Origin: Alectoria sarmentosa
Lineage: Eukaryota; Ascomycota; Lecanoromycetes; Lecanorales; Parmeliaceae
DNA length: 64,000 nt
Assembly: GCA_009733775.1 (NCBI GenBank)
Contig: WOGZ01000022.1
Location: forward strand, 169,270 to 233,269
Reading direction: 5' to 3'
The first letter of the stretch is position 1. Each line of letters opens with the position of its first letter. Under the pieces are notes generated by a model that was not told the origin of the DNA, did no database searches, and saw nothing but the letters and a program-made list of their open reading frames with translations. Below, in pieces: positions 22,024 to 33,493 of the stretch. Made by a program: the position numbers and the translations under genes.

Positions 22024-24830
22024 ATGGACATCAGGTCAATAATAGACGCAAACGATGCACCTCCACCTCGAAAACGATCCTCACCGGGCCCATTGAAACA
22101 AGATTATAAACCCCGCCCAGGTGGATATCCGAACCCTTTTGAGACTCAAACGCCAAGCTATCAGGAACGCCGTGATGGGAGGCCTCCACAACCGTCGCCT
22201 CTTCAAACCCCAGGACACAGTGATTATTGGGCAAACGGGCCTTTACACAGCGCTGTACGGTCACCATATCAACAAACGCCCCCTCCAGGCCTAAACAGTG
22301 GGCAATACCTTCCTCCACAGATCCTAAGCCAGAGTCCGGTGCATGGTCCTCAATATCCTCAGCGCGAGAACTATTCTTCTGCGGGCGCGCCCATCAACCG
22401 TTCGTTTGGTCCATCGACACCACTCAGCCAGACTCCCACCACGAGTACACCGGGTAGTGCACATGGCTACTCTAACCTCGGACGTCCAAGCTCGTCTCAC
22501 TCTATACCTACCCCAAATTCGGCGCAGCAGCCCCCGAGCTACTTTCGAGAGTCACCACAGGCATCACATACTCAATTAAGAACTCTATCCCAGTCTCAGA
22601 CGGGCCCACAGTACATGAGCCAACCGAGTACACCTCTAGGACCCCCATCCACATTTCCAAGGTCCAACTTCAGTCTCCGTCGGGAGTCCCCGGGAACCTA
22701 TAATCGTGAGCAAAACCTTCCAGGTGGAGCATATGGTCAGTCGCAAGTTGCGTCGCCTTCTCCAGCCACAGCTGGATCACCACAAAGTTATGGTGTTCAG
22801 CACTCACAGTCAATGAGTCACGAACCTATCAATATGCGTGAACGAGAAAGAAGTCTGAGCGTCAGCCCTAAGACAAGACTACCAAGTCTACCACACATTA
22901 ATTCATCGGAAATATTTTCATCTGAAGCTGGTACTTGGAACGGACAAGTCACGCCTGCTAAGCACAAAGTGGAAGCGAATTCGCCGGATTTGGCAAGCGT
23001 ACGTGAGCCAACAATGAATCGAAAACAATCAACACAATCTCGAATGTCATCTATTGGAGTAAATGGTTTGCTCAACGCAGCACCAACAAGTGAGCCGCCG
23101 GAAAGAGTGAATCGCCGCTCACAATCCGGAACTCCTTCAATACTCAATACAGAAAGGAGGAGCTCATCCTTCGATTACATACCCCGCAACCACACATCTT
23201 CCGAATCACATCGCGCGACACTTTCTTCGGTTTTCCAACTGCCGTCTGACGTGAAGATGCCACCATCTGCCAAGGTAGAAGCCCCGGCACTACTTGATAC
23301 ACCATCGAAATCAACCAAAAAAAGGGCTTACGACCAAAGTCCAGCCGACGACGAAAGTAAGCAGCCCATAGATCTGGAAGAAATTTGCTCATCAACAGAC
23401 AAAACTCTGATTCCGTCTCAACCAGCCAAGAAAAGGCCTCGTCTGGGAGATTCGTCCAACAATCCTGTGCCAGTCTCTGTCGAGACTGACGACACAAATC
23501 AATCGACAACGGCGTTGGATTCTAAATCAATTCCAGAGAAGAAGCAGAAGCCTAGCCGTTGGAAGGAAATTCCGATCTGGGCTCAGTCTGTTCCTAGAAG
23601 TAATCGCCGTCCGAACGGTAATCTCAAGCGGGCAGCCCCAAGGCAAGCACCGAACGCATTGGCACCGGTACAATCAAATGGCCAGCCAAACGGAGTGCAG
23701 ATAGTCAACGGCCACTCCTACCAGGCTAATGGTGTACATGTACCTGTAGCACAGCCAATCCTTGCGAATACTGGCCCGCTGGGACCCTGGGAGCCCAGTT
23801 TTGTCAACATCATACCTGCGGAGGAAATAGTCAGAATTGTTTCGGATTGGTTGTACCAGAATGTCGTTCAGAGAAATGATGTCGGAGTTGGTCCAGCGGG
23901 TGGAGGCACGGGTGGAGGAGCTGTCCTGGAGATTGAAGCCAAGATTGGTCAATTGCTTGACAAGAACACCAACGACCGTCTCCGCTTGCCTGTACTAAAC
24001 GAGTGTGTTGTCAACCAGTCAGATCCAAACATAAGAATCGCCTTCAAGAGCTCAATGACCGAGGTAAGGTCTTCGTTGTGAGCCCCATTTCGAGAATCAT
24101 GCTGATACGACGCACCGAACAGATTCAACATAAAGCTCTCAACAAGTTCCTGAACGAAGCTGTCCGTCAATCCAATATTCCAACCCCAGCATCATCCAAC
24201 CGAAAACCGCGCATCCCCATGGATTATAAACACACTCACGAAACGGACACGTTCTACGAGCTCACGCAAGCCAGCGCCTTAGCTCTTCCGCAATCCATAA
24301 CCTCGGGTCTCAATATCAATCCTCGCCATGCTAATAAGTCAAAGGTGCGCATCACGACCGATCAAAAGACTGGCAAAGTGCTAGCAAAGATCATCAAAGC
24401 ACGTGTGGCAGATATTGATATCTACAGCCCGAGGACACTGTTTGATTGGCGCATCAGCGTAAATGTGGAAATGGACTACAAAGGGGAACTGACAGACTTA
24501 GTGGAGCCTCAAACGCGAGATGGAAAGCAGGCCGATCGGAATAAGGATCGCATGAGTTACAAGCACTTGGCGTATCAAATTGATTTGACGCAGGTTACCC
24601 CTGCCGAGGTAAACAGACACCTTCTTCTTCGATTAGTCGACGCTGACATGCAACGGATTTAGGCAACGTCTAAGACAGAAAAGGAGCATGAACTCGAAAT
24701 CGAAGTCTCGTCCGAAGAAGTCCGTAAACAGGGCCAGCTATTGATGAATGGGCAGATTAGCCAGTATGAGGATCTAATCAGGGGATTTGTGGATAACGTT
24801 AGGGTGTTGGCTAGGCACTGCCATTCTTGA
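22024..24830 (+). CDS. CET1: mRNA 5'-triphosphatase, capping enzyme beta subunit
   Basis: 897 residues from join(22024..24063, 24123..24608, 24663..24830). The first 580 residues are disordered and rich in Pro, Ser and Gln, as in other filamentous-fungal homologues. The C-terminal 300 residues form the triphosphate tunnel: EIEAKIGQL (metal-binding glutamates of strand 1), RLPVLNE, RIPMDYKHTHETDTFYEL, KSKVRITTDQKTGK, DWRISVNVEMDYKG, HLAYQIDLTQV and HELEIEVSSEEVRKQ (last metal-binding glutamates). The enzyme removes the gamma phosphate of nascent mRNA before guanylyl transfer, in the nucleus and bound to the guanylyltransferase. The metal-dependent tunnel fold differs from the cysteine phosphatase of animals. 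Confidence 0.96.
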
Positions 24831-25765
24831 GGATAGGGCATATTCTTCAAACGGGCAGGCAGGGAATGATCGAAGGGCACGAGAACGGCAATGCGTACGC
24901 TGCTTTATGTTTCAGAAATTGTATATAGGCAGAGATTATGATACCCCGTGCAATGCAAGCGACTCTGGATTTCATGATGAGAGATGAATTTTCGAAGGCA
25001 AGGGCTTTCGCCGCCTTTGCTTGTACGGGTATGAAACGTCGTATTGGAACTATCTTCTAGTCCTCTCAAAGCTGTTGGCTAATGAAGGTGTGGTGTTTAC
25101 CAGAGAACTACTAAAGTGATGGTTTCGGACTATTAGATTCCTTGTCACTTTTTTAACCTAGCTGCTTCTTAACCACCCATCTCCAACACCTGGGCTGTTC
25201 GCTATTGTAGTTCTGTCGGTGAATCATGCAAGACAAAGAATAACGGTACGTAGGAGGAAATCTCATGGTCTTGGTTGAACGAGGTAAGGAGCAATGGCGG
25301 TAGCCCCCAAAAGCGAACAGATACATACGGTGGCTCTAATAAGAACAGTAGAAGGCAATAGGACTACATCCTTTCCATTGTCGCCTAATACTTCATCTCC
25401 AAGCCTCAGAAGCACTTCGTACCCGATATCAACCCGCTTCTGAATGAAGCATGCTCGGCTAGCTTACCATAAGTTTTACAGTGCAAATGGCTGGAGAGCT
25501 TCCAGTCATGTCGTAATCCCTGAATTTGTCTGCACCATGAGGCGGAGGCTCCTGACCGTGGAATCCTCAACACCGTACTGCTTGCAACATTGGCAACGAC
25601 GCTACCGAATCCGCTCTGCGGTCGCAGATATGGTCGAACGTCAAACCAATAACGCGATCCAACGCTAGCGTTGGGATAATGGATGGGGGTTAAGGGTTTC
25701 GACTAGAATATCTGCGTGTTGCACTTTGGACTGCGCTCACATAATGATTCGCTGCTGCGATCCTA
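24831..25765. other. intergenic, no gene seen
   Basis: 935 bp between CET1 and the pseudogene. No frame with recognisable similarity. It may contain older, unrecognisable debris. Confidence 0.45.
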
Positions 25766-27246
25766 TCAGCAATCTGCGTGAATAAACAGGCTGCTCCACC
25801 CGGAATATGACAGAATATGATACGAACTCATCAAACCAAGCACAGAAAGCAGCCGTATCCCCGAAAGAAAACATTGAAATGCGACTTTGCCAATGAGTCC
25901 AAATCCATCTTCGCCATCCTGCAAAATCCTTTGCTCCGGTATCACCACCCCCTTGTGTTCGAGGGCATGTTCGGCTAGCCCCTCCTTCTATGTTTCGTCG
26001 ATGTGTCCGACCAGTTCAGCCCCAATAATGTTACAAAGTCATTCCCGTGCACCGGCCCAAAAAGCTAGATTACGTACCTTTGGGCAACAAGTGTGATCAG
26101 GGTGAGGGTTGTGCTGGAAGACATATGGGATTCTGATGCATATTTGGTGACAGAGGACAGTCGGCATTGAAAAATACGCTAAGGTCGAGGGCGAGGGACC
26201 GCTCGCGACCGGAGTCTCGTACGCTGAAGACACTGGGGACAAAGTTAACGCCAAAGATATGGAGTAGACAATCCGGACTAAGGTCCAATTCCAAGGACCG
26301 AAGCTCTTTGTGAGGTCGAAGCTTGACCCGGGATACTTCATCTTTGCGCCGGAAGAAGAACTCAAAACTTTGTCCCACAGTTTGAAAGTGGAAATTGGTA
26401 TGAATTAACAGGGCCGCAATCGCTTCACAATTGAGCTGCTTGTTAACGAGAGAAAGATGCGTATTCGGCATCCTCAATTAGGGCTTTTGTTTTGGATGCA
26501 ATCTCCTCGTAAATAGTACGGCGATAGGTCCCATGGCGAAAGTCAGGATTATTTCCCTTGGCTCGGGAGGAAGTTGAAGAAATCGAAAGCGATCGAAGGA
26601 CCACCATCTTTGGTAGACCACCCCACGGAGATGCCTAGGAAATTGATTGAGCCATTCATCCCAAGGTTTGAAGAATCACCAACATCAGAAGTGGTTGCAC
26701 AGATCACTTATCGATGTCTCACCTTTGGCGACTCCAAGGATCTTTAGGGGTTGTGTGAGTGGTTCGGACTCCTGGCCTCGACGCACCATGATCTATCCTG
26801 AGGGGAACATTCAATGACCATGTTGATCTATTCCAAGCACGAAATACAAGGATCTGCCATATGTGGATCTTGCGGATGGAGGCTGTGAAAAGATTTCTCA
26901 CGTAAACCTCCTCGAACACCCGGAACTCCGCCACTTACTGATAGCAGAATAATCTAATTGCTGCAAACGTGGATGAGTACAGCGTTGCGCGCTCGAAATA
27001 GTACTTGGCTTCTAAGACGGTGCCTCATGAGTACCCGAATGTCGCTACGAGCCAGTGGTCGCATAACATCTTTTGCGATAGACGCCGAGAATGCTTTAGT
27101 GAAATCCTTTCAAGACCACGGCTTGCATGGCGACTGTGAGATAAATCTGGAGGTTTCTGTCCTTCAATCGCTGTAGCTTCCTGGACTATAAGACGGAACG
27201 GGGAGGATATTGAGGTGGGACCAAAGACCAGGGGGCGGGTGACCAA
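25766..27246 (-). pseudogene. F-box/2EXR-type fungal gene, multiply disabled
   Basis: Read on the minus strand, coding-like segments follow one another in changing frames. They are KDFTKAFSASIAKDVMRP, RVFEEVYVRNLF, then WDEWLNQFPRHLRGVVYQRW leading into FRFLQLPPEPREIILTFA (the start of an F-box-like 2EXR domain). LSLVNKQLNCEAIAALL, IRIPYVFQHNPHPDHTCCPK and a tail with VIPEQRILQDGEDGFGL follow. At least four in-frame stops interrupt them: TAG at 26954-26956, TAA at 26478-26480, TGA at 26039-26041 and TAG at 25988-25990. There are frameshifts near 27130, 26945 and 26170. Several stops are one C:G to T:A change from a sense codon (CAG, CAA, TGG). An intron with donor GTGAGA may lie at about 26720. 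It is a relic, not a functional gene. Confidence 0.75.
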
Positions 27247-27668
27247 TTTGGAGGAGCCGATGGAATATGAAAAGCGAAGAGAACCATAGAAAAGCGGCAG
27301 ATATTAGAAGAAGAAAATGAATACTTGACCTTTTCGTTGAAACAGCGCATGTACATTCAGGCCACCCAAGTGCGGCGATGCCTAGAAGAGTGACTCAATA
27401 ATAGGGTACCTATGACGGGAAGTATCATTTTTGAGGTTCAGCGCTGGGCAAGACGCGCACGTTCTGTAAGACATACTGTACATACTATCAAATCTCCTTC
27501 GTTTGGCTTTTGAGGTTGGGCGGTCTCCGACCAGGGAGGATGAGGAAACAGTCGTCGGCAATGGGGGTAAAATATGGCCCTAGCGTTTTAATACACTAGC
27601 TCCATACCCGGGTCGCCGCCATCGTGAATGATGTCTTGATGGGCAGCAACACGGGGTAGATCGGTGGC
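27247..27668. other. promoter region of COX10
   Basis: About 420 bp between the pseudogene and the COX10 start. No element recognised. Confidence 0.4.
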
Positions 27669-29216
27669 ATGTCATTGCGAGCCAAAGTGTTCAGGTCCCG
27701 CCTGTTTGAGACTGACCAGATTTGTGCAAGATGTCTACTGCGCCTTAAAAGAACGAGGACGATCAGGCGTCCATTCAGCGTCTCTCTATCACACAATGAA
27801 GCCATCTCTGCCAATTCCAAGCTTGAAAAGCTGCTACGAAGAGAGTATTTCTCTGCCAATGGTAGCCTCGATAACTCCAAGGCTCAATGGCAGAGGCAGA
27901 CCCTGCCTAACCAAGTAGCTGAAGCCACGCGCCCTGCAATACCAGGAGACGCATCTACAACGACTTTGGGAGCTTATCCTCAGAGTCAATCCCTTCCTGA
28001 GACCTTAAATGGCTCTTCAGAACTTCCACATCGAAGAAGAAAACGTATCAAAGATGAGGCTAGCGCAGAAGCTCCTCTTCCTCTCGACGCATCCTCTCGC
28101 CTCTCTACCTTGTCCTCGACCATGCCCGCCACCTCTCTTCGTCGACTGGTCACGACCTGTCTCGCCCTCTCGAAACCACGTCTCTCTTTCCTGATCGTCT
28201 TGACTACAGCGACGGCATACTCGCTTTACCCTGTTCCAGCCCTCCTCCTACCATCGACCACAACGTCTCCCTCCCTGTCGGCTTTGACACTCATCTTCCT
28301 CACTTCGGGTACTGCACTCTGCTGCGCATCGGCAAACGCGTTGAACATGCTTTTGGAGCCCAAGTACGATGCTCAAATGAGCCGGACACGCAACCGACCC
28401 CTCGTTCGTGGCCTCATAGGCAAAAAAGGAGCTTTGATATTCGCAGCTGCCGCTGGAGCTTTAGGGGTAGGGAGCTTGTGGTTCGGCGTCAATCCTACTG
28501 TAGCGTTCCTGGGAGGATTGAACATCATACTCTACGCTGGAATTTACACGCCTATGAAGCGCATTTCCGTTCTAAATACGTGGGCCGGAGCTATAGTGGG
28601 CGGCATTCCTCCACTGATGGGCTGGGCAGCTGCAGCTGGACAAAGTGCTACAGGGAGTGGAGAATGGCGAGAACTTCTATTCGGTGAGGGAAGCGTTGGT
28701 GGATGGCTTCTCGCAGGATTACTCTTCGCATGGCAATTTCCGCATTTCAACTCTTTGAGTTGGCCTATTCGAGAGGAGTACAAAAATGCGGGATACCGCA
28801 TGCTTGTGTGGACGAACGCTAGGATGAACGGCCGAGTGGCGCTTCGATATGCGATACTCTGCTTTCCAATCTGTGCTGGCCTGTGGTGGTTCCAAATAAC
28901 GGACCAAGGATTCTTGCTTACAAGCAGCATTGTCAATGCATGGATGGTTAAAGAAGCGTGGAGGTTCTGGCGGAAAGAGGGACATAAGGGAAGTGCTAGG
29001 GGCTTGTTCTGGGCAAGTATCTGGCATCTACCAGTGGTCATGGTGTTGGCTATGGTGCACAAGAAAGGGCTGTGGGAGGGGATATGGAAGCGGCTCAATG
29101 GTGAAAGCGAAGACGAAGATCTTTGGATGGATGATGAAGAGGTGCAAAATCGTGCCCGTGATAGCGACGGGCATCCGTTACAGGTGGCCAGAGGCCTTAA
29201 CTCCAGTGGCGCATAA
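27669..29216 (+). CDS. COX10: protoheme IX farnesyltransferase (heme O synthase), mitochondrial
   Basis: Intronless gene, 515 residues. The N-terminus is basic and hydroxylated (MSLRAKVFRSRLFETD), fitting a mitochondrial presequence. From about residue 160 a multi-span UbiA-type membrane domain begins (LALSKPRLSFLIVLTTATA). The first aspartate motif is NMLLEPKYDAQMSRTRNRPL and the second Y-class motif is LFAWQFPHFNSLSWPIREEY; YTPMKRISVLNTWAGAIVGG between them is almost invariant in Cox10. The enzyme adds a farnesyl group to heme B, giving heme O for cytochrome c oxidase, in the inner membrane. The C-terminal 40 residues are acidic and not conserved. Confidence 0.97.
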   Translation: MSLRAKVFRSRLFETDQICARCLLRLKRTRTIRRPFSVSLSHNEAISANSKLEKLLRREYFSANGSLDNSKAQWQRQTLPNQVAEATRPAIPGDASTTTLGAYPQSQSLPETLNGSSELPHRRRKRIKDEASAEAPLPLDASSRLSTLSSTMPATSLRRLVTTCLALSKPRLSFLIVLTTATAYSLYPVPALLLPSTTTSPSLSALTLIFLTSGTALCCASANALNMLLEPKYDAQMSRTRNRPLVRGLIGKKGALIFAAAAGALGVGSLWFGVNPTVAFLGGLNIILYAGIYTPMKRISVLNTWAGAIVGGIPPLMGWAAAAGQSATGSGEWRELLFGEGSVGGWLLAGLLFAWQFPHFNSLSWPIREEYKNAGYRMLVWTNARMNGRVALRYAILCFPICAGLWWFQITDQGFLLTSSIVNAWMVKEAWRFWRKEGHKGSARGLFWASIWHLPVVMVLAMVHKKGLWEGIWKRLNGESEDEDLWMDDEEVQNRARDSDGHPLQVARGLNSSGA

Positions 29217-29473
29217 TATGAGCATTGAAGTCACGCTATCAATAGACTGAGCTCTTTGGAGCATTTTGTGAACCTCGTCTTTGGGTCAAAGCTCTGACGT
29301 TGGGGTATTTCAAAACCATCCTTGACATCTTCTGACTGTGCACACTATTAACAATGCAAGTCTTGTTCCCAGATTTGCCGCATTTTGCACAAACACAGCC
29401 GGCATGCTGGTCTCCGCATCAGGTCTATTGCCAACGAGCATCTGCTTCACTAGAAACACAATCTCTGCTACAG

Positions 29474-32400
29474 TCAAAAGCTGGCAATCTCAATCCAGCT
29501 TCCCAAGAATCCTAGCGCTTGCCCCTTTTCTCCCTTCATAATGTCTTCCCACTCAGCGAAGCTCAGTCTCCCCGGCCCACCACGTTCCTTATCCTCTGCC
29601 TCAAGTATGTCCAGCGCAGCGTAGTACATCAACGTGTCGGGCTCCACTGGAGCGTCGTCGGCGTCGTCAGCGCTCTGGTCTTGGCCAGTGTCGTGATCGG
29701 ACGGGACGCCATTCATAGTCACTTTGGTTATTACTTCAGGGATGGAGGCGAAAGCGGAGGCTGAGGTGGGAGGGTCCGTGTTGAATTGGGCTGAAGGTGT
29801 CATGAGGCTATTGGGTCGATTTTGGGGCAGGGTCGGGTCTGTGGTAGGAGATTTGGGAGGTTCTCCCGAAGGGACAATCGGACTTGGTGTTTGAATGCTA
29901 TGGAGACTATGCTGAGAAGACGTCGATTCCGAGGTTGCAAGGTCGCTAGTAACGTCTACTTGGAGATTGGGGTCAATTTCACGGATTCCATCGGGTCTAT
30001 TCTGCGGGAGTGTTGGATCTGGTATTGGTGATTGGGTGCTAGAAATGTTGCTAGGAGAGGCGGCAGAGTAGCCTGACTCAGCGAGGAGGTCCTCTAGAGG
30101 TTTCTGGGCGATTGTCTCTTCCAGAGCTGGTGGATTGGCCTCGTTGAACGCGGCGATGGAGCTATGGAGGTCTTCGAGCGCTTCGGGAGGGAAGAGTGGT
30201 TCGGGTTCCTCGTTGGGCGTATGTTTGAGCTCCCCTTCATCTTTGATGACTTCTCCTTCCGAGTCTTCTTGACGCCCGTGGAGGATCTTCCACAATCTTT
30301 CCTCTTCATTATTGACCTCTTTTGAAGGAGCACCACAACTGCCGCAAGACTTTCCAGGAACTAGCACCCCTCTAGTACAAACAGGACAAACGACCGGCGG
30401 GTTCTCAGGGTCCGTTGCCGCAGGCTCTACTGCCTCTGCAGAGGGTTTGCCGCATGAACAAAACCCGCCGGCCCAGATCCAGGATTCTACTCCGGATACC
30501 TTGCAGCGAGAGCATCGTTCCCCAGTTTGACTGTCTAGTTCGCCTGCTTCTGTTCGTGACATAAATGTAAGGAGTTCGTCAGCGCCGAATGTCTCTTCGA
30601 TCTCTTGGGTACCTAAATAGCCCGCCTGTGGGCTTTGTTGTTTGAGACGCCACCGTTTCTGGTAGATACTCAGATGGCTTTTGATTTTTATAGGGTCCTT
30701 CACAGAGGCGATAATTTCTGCCCGACGCTGCTCCCTCATGCGCCTCGTACGAACCGCCGCAAGGGCTAGATCTTCTCTCAATCTGAACACAGGATCGAGC
30801 AACTCATTGAGAGCTTCCTGTGTGACCTGGTAGAGCACCTCCCGACCAACGTCTTTCTCAGGTTCGGGTATAGAGCCGCCCCAGCGTTCATTGACGGGGA
30901 TACTACGTGACGATATTGATGTTGCTCTGGACCGAGATTCTGGCTCGTCGTCGGTACCTACGTCGTCTCGAAAGCGGACCTTTGATGATGAGCGCGACCG
31001 ACGTGACGACGACGACGGAAGAGATTTGCGTTGCTCGTCTGACAATTCTTGAGGACCCGGAACTTTGATCGCGTCACTGATGAGGCTGATGAGCGAATCA
31101 AACGTTGCAACGAAGTCGATCGCATCATGCTGAAGTGAGCCATATCCAGACAAGTCTTCCGCGATTTCTCTACCGCCCCACTCGTTGAAGATCATCTCAA
31201 AGACATCATTCATCATTCTTTCTGAAGACTCCAGTGGCCAATTCATAGCTTTGATGCATTCAATCAAACGCACACGGAATTCACCGGCTTCGCTAGATCC
31301 CAAGATACGTACGAGATCGTCTTTCCTTGACTTGTCATTCTTGCGCAGAGAAGTAGCAGTGCCGTTATCTTCAGACTCAGATTGTTTCTCTTCCTTAGCT
31401 GCGTCTCCACCATCGAGATAAAAAGACTGCCTCTGTTTCCTGTTGCGAAGGGCAATTCGTCGGACAAATTGACGTTCCTGATGCTCTCTCGCGACCCTTT
31501 CATGAGCCGCGCGTCGAACGGCATGTTGATCCTGGACGCTAATTACCTCTCTTAGCTCAGTCAAGTGTGGGAACACCTTTTGGAGGTCAGTGCGGGTAAT
31601 GGCGCCAGGAGGCCATTTTTCATTCTTTATGACATCTCCAACCCATGGTCCAATGATTCCCTTCCGTTGGACGTGCCCAAACCTGGCTGCTTCGGTGGAA
31701 TCAGCGAGTATTTCATCGGGATTCGCTACCTCGTGATCTCTATCATCAACAGCCCCCCCAATATCGTCGATTATCTGATAGTCACCATACTCATCTTGCC
31801 TTTTACCCTCACCTGTTCTTAAACGTTCACCCGGTGGGATAGCACCAGAGAATGCCGAGCTGATGGGCTGGCTACCGAGGACGATATCCCTTGCTCCATT
31901 TTCGGAAACGTCGTCTTCCATTCCATTGATAACATCTAGCGTGAGCTCTTTAGTAAGCGCATAGTAGGCTCTGAACATCCGCAGGAAGTCTCTACGATCA
32001 ACAAAGCCGTCGTTGTTGATATCATAGCCTTTGAAGACTCGCTTCCAGCGTTCATCAGGTCTCTTCCTAGTAAGAGCCGCACGTCCATTGATGAATTCTC
32101 CGAATCCGATCAACCCATCGTTATCCACATCGTAGAAAGAGAAGGCGCGGTCGTAAATAAGATTCGGAGGTGGAGGGCGTGTCGATGTGTTTGGTACGAA
32201 ACACTTGTCAAAGGTCCTTCTGTCGATTGCTAGGTTATATTCACTGGGGTCGTCATCCCACTCAGTCGCTGCGAGACATCTGAATTGCTCCCAAAGAGCC
32301 TCAATTTCCACAGGCTGATACCCAGTGTCCCCTTTAATCTTCTCCATGATCTCCTTGGGGATACTGTACGTCACTGTGGTTGGCCTGCCAGGATACCAAA

Positions 32401-33493
32401 CGGGTTGGGGCTGCCTCGAATTGCCAAGAAAAGGAGCTGGAATTCGGACTTTGTAAAAGAGGTGAGTCTTCGGGTGTATCTGCATAGCCTCGCATTGTTC
32501 GCACAGGTCGAAGTCCACACAATTAGAGCAACGGTACCGTATGCCTTTGATAGGCATGGTATTGCAGCTGTTGCAGGTGGCTCCGCGATGAACGTAGCTT
32601 TCTTTACGTGCTTGTTCCTCGGCTATACGCCAAAGCAGATTGCCGAGGTTTTGACCTTCTTTGCTGTCATCTTGGCCGTCACTAGTCCCACTTTCCTCAC
32701 GCCAGGAGTGCTCGCTGCCCACATCTGCCACCGTCTCCCGTCCTTCGAGAGCTTGCATTGTCGAAGCCATGTCGCCGTTGACGGGGTCTTGCTGATGGGA
32801 CTGCCCTTCATAGACACGACGAAGTCTGTGTTCAACAAGCCGCTCCCACCACTCGATGCGTTCCGTAAGTAATCCATCTTGATGCCATTGCAACGCAGTA
32901 GAAATGCTCAGAGCCGAGAAGCCGCCACTTTCTCCGAGTTGGGAAATGATCAAGCCTCGCTGTTCATCTGTAATAGGACTCGGCGCAATGTGCTTCCAGA
33001 AGTAGAAACACAGGAACGCCTCCTCTAACTCTCTTCTGATAGTCGACGCTTCCTCGTCGCTGGCAGCCACCGCTCGAATATCCTGTTCCAAAGGCATACG
33101 ACGACGCAACGGGGTAACAATGCTGGGCGTATCGTCATCTAAGGAGAGAAAAAGGTGATCACCAAATGTCTCCTGGTCGAAAGCCGCATCTGCAAGGAAG
33201 CCTAGAGACACGGGCACAGTACCCCAAGGTACATCCGGTACATATCTCGATCTCTCGGTAAGCCCAGGAGCTAGGTAATTGGATACATCGGCGCTCGATC
33301 TTCTGCGTGGACGGCGCCGTTGCCTACGCGCATTTGAACGCTGCAGTGAGGCTTTTGGTGCTGTTGACGACGACTGTATCTGCTCATGAATATAATAGAT
33401 GATACATCCTGCAGCAATAGCGGTTAAGGCTAGAATAGCAGGCCGATGGCGGGCAAGTGAAGGCGCCGCCCAGCTTGAACTTGAGCTTGCCAT
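29474..33493 (-). CDS. large ZZ zinc-finger/EF-hand membrane-anchored protein
   Basis: Single exon, 1339 residues. A probable membrane anchor lies at about residues 18-36 (AILALTAIAAGCIIYYIH), followed by an Arg-rich stretch. A ZZ-type zinc finger (CNSC...CSNCVDFDLCEQCEA...H) sits near residues 301-345. Two EF-hands follow with good calcium loops: DVDNDGLIGFGE near 456 and DINNDGFVDRRD near 494. Further along are a helical region, then a C-terminal zinc module (CSRCKV, CSCGKPS, CPVCTRG, CGSCG, residues 993-1050) and an acidic Pro/Ser-rich tail. The domain set occurs in uncharacterised ascomycete proteins. A calcium-regulated scaffold at an internal membrane is my inference. It converges with COX10, leaving 257 bp with nothing noted. 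Confidence 0.92.
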   Translation of the reverse strand: MASSSSSWAAPSLARHRPAILALTAIAAGCIIYYIHEQIQSSSTAPKASLQRSNARRQRRRPRRRSSADVSNYLAPGLTERSRYVPDVPWGTVPVSLGFLADAAFDQETFGDHLFLSLDDDTPSIVTPLRRRMPLEQDIRAVAASDEEASTIRRELEEAFLCFYFWKHIAPSPITDEQRGLIISQLGESGGFSALSISTALQWHQDGLLTERIEWWERLVEHRLRRVYEGQSHQQDPVNGDMASTMQALEGRETVADVGSEHSWREESGTSDGQDDSKEGQNLGNLLWRIAEEQARKESYVHRGATCNSCNTMPIKGIRYRCSNCVDFDLCEQCEAMQIHPKTHLFYKVRIPAPFLGNSRQPQPVWYPGRPTTVTYSIPKEIMEKIKGDTGYQPVEIEALWEQFRCLAATEWDDDPSEYNLAIDRRTFDKCFVPNTSTRPPPPNLIYDRAFSFYDVDNDGLIGFGEFINGRAALTRKRPDERWKRVFKGYDINNDGFVDRRDFLRMFRAYYALTKELTLDVINGMEDDVSENGARDIVLGSQPISSAFSGAIPPGERLRTGEGKRQDEYGDYQIIDDIGGAVDDRDHEVANPDEILADSTEAARFGHVQRKGIIGPWVGDVIKNEKWPPGAITRTDLQKVFPHLTELREVISVQDQHAVRRAAHERVAREHQERQFVRRIALRNRKQRQSFYLDGGDAAKEEKQSESEDNGTATSLRKNDKSRKDDLVRILGSSEAGEFRVRLIECIKAMNWPLESSERMMNDVFEMIFNEWGGREIAEDLSGYGSLQHDAIDFVATFDSLISLISDAIKVPGPQELSDEQRKSLPSSSSRRSRSSSKVRFRDDVGTDDEPESRSRATSISSRSIPVNERWGGSIPEPEKDVGREVLYQVTQEALNELLDPVFRLREDLALAAVRTRRMREQRRAEIIASVKDPIKIKSHLSIYQKRWRLKQQSPQAGYLGTQEIEETFGADELLTFMSRTEAGELDSQTGERCSRCKVSGVESWIWAGGFCSCGKPSAEAVEPAATDPENPPVVCPVCTRGVLVPGKSCGSCGAPSKEVNNEEERLWKILHGRQEDSEGEVIKDEGELKHTPNEEPEPLFPPEALEDLHSSIAAFNEANPPALEETIAQKPLEDLLAESGYSAASPSNISSTQSPIPDPTLPQNRPDGIREIDPNLQVDVTSDLATSESTSSQHSLHSIQTPSPIVPSGEPPKSPTTDPTLPQNRPNSLMTPSAQFNTDPPTSASAFASIPEVITKVTMNGVPSDHDTGQDQSADDADDAPVEPDTLMYYAALDILEAEDKERGGPGRLSFAEWEDIMKGEKGQALGFLGSWIEIASF

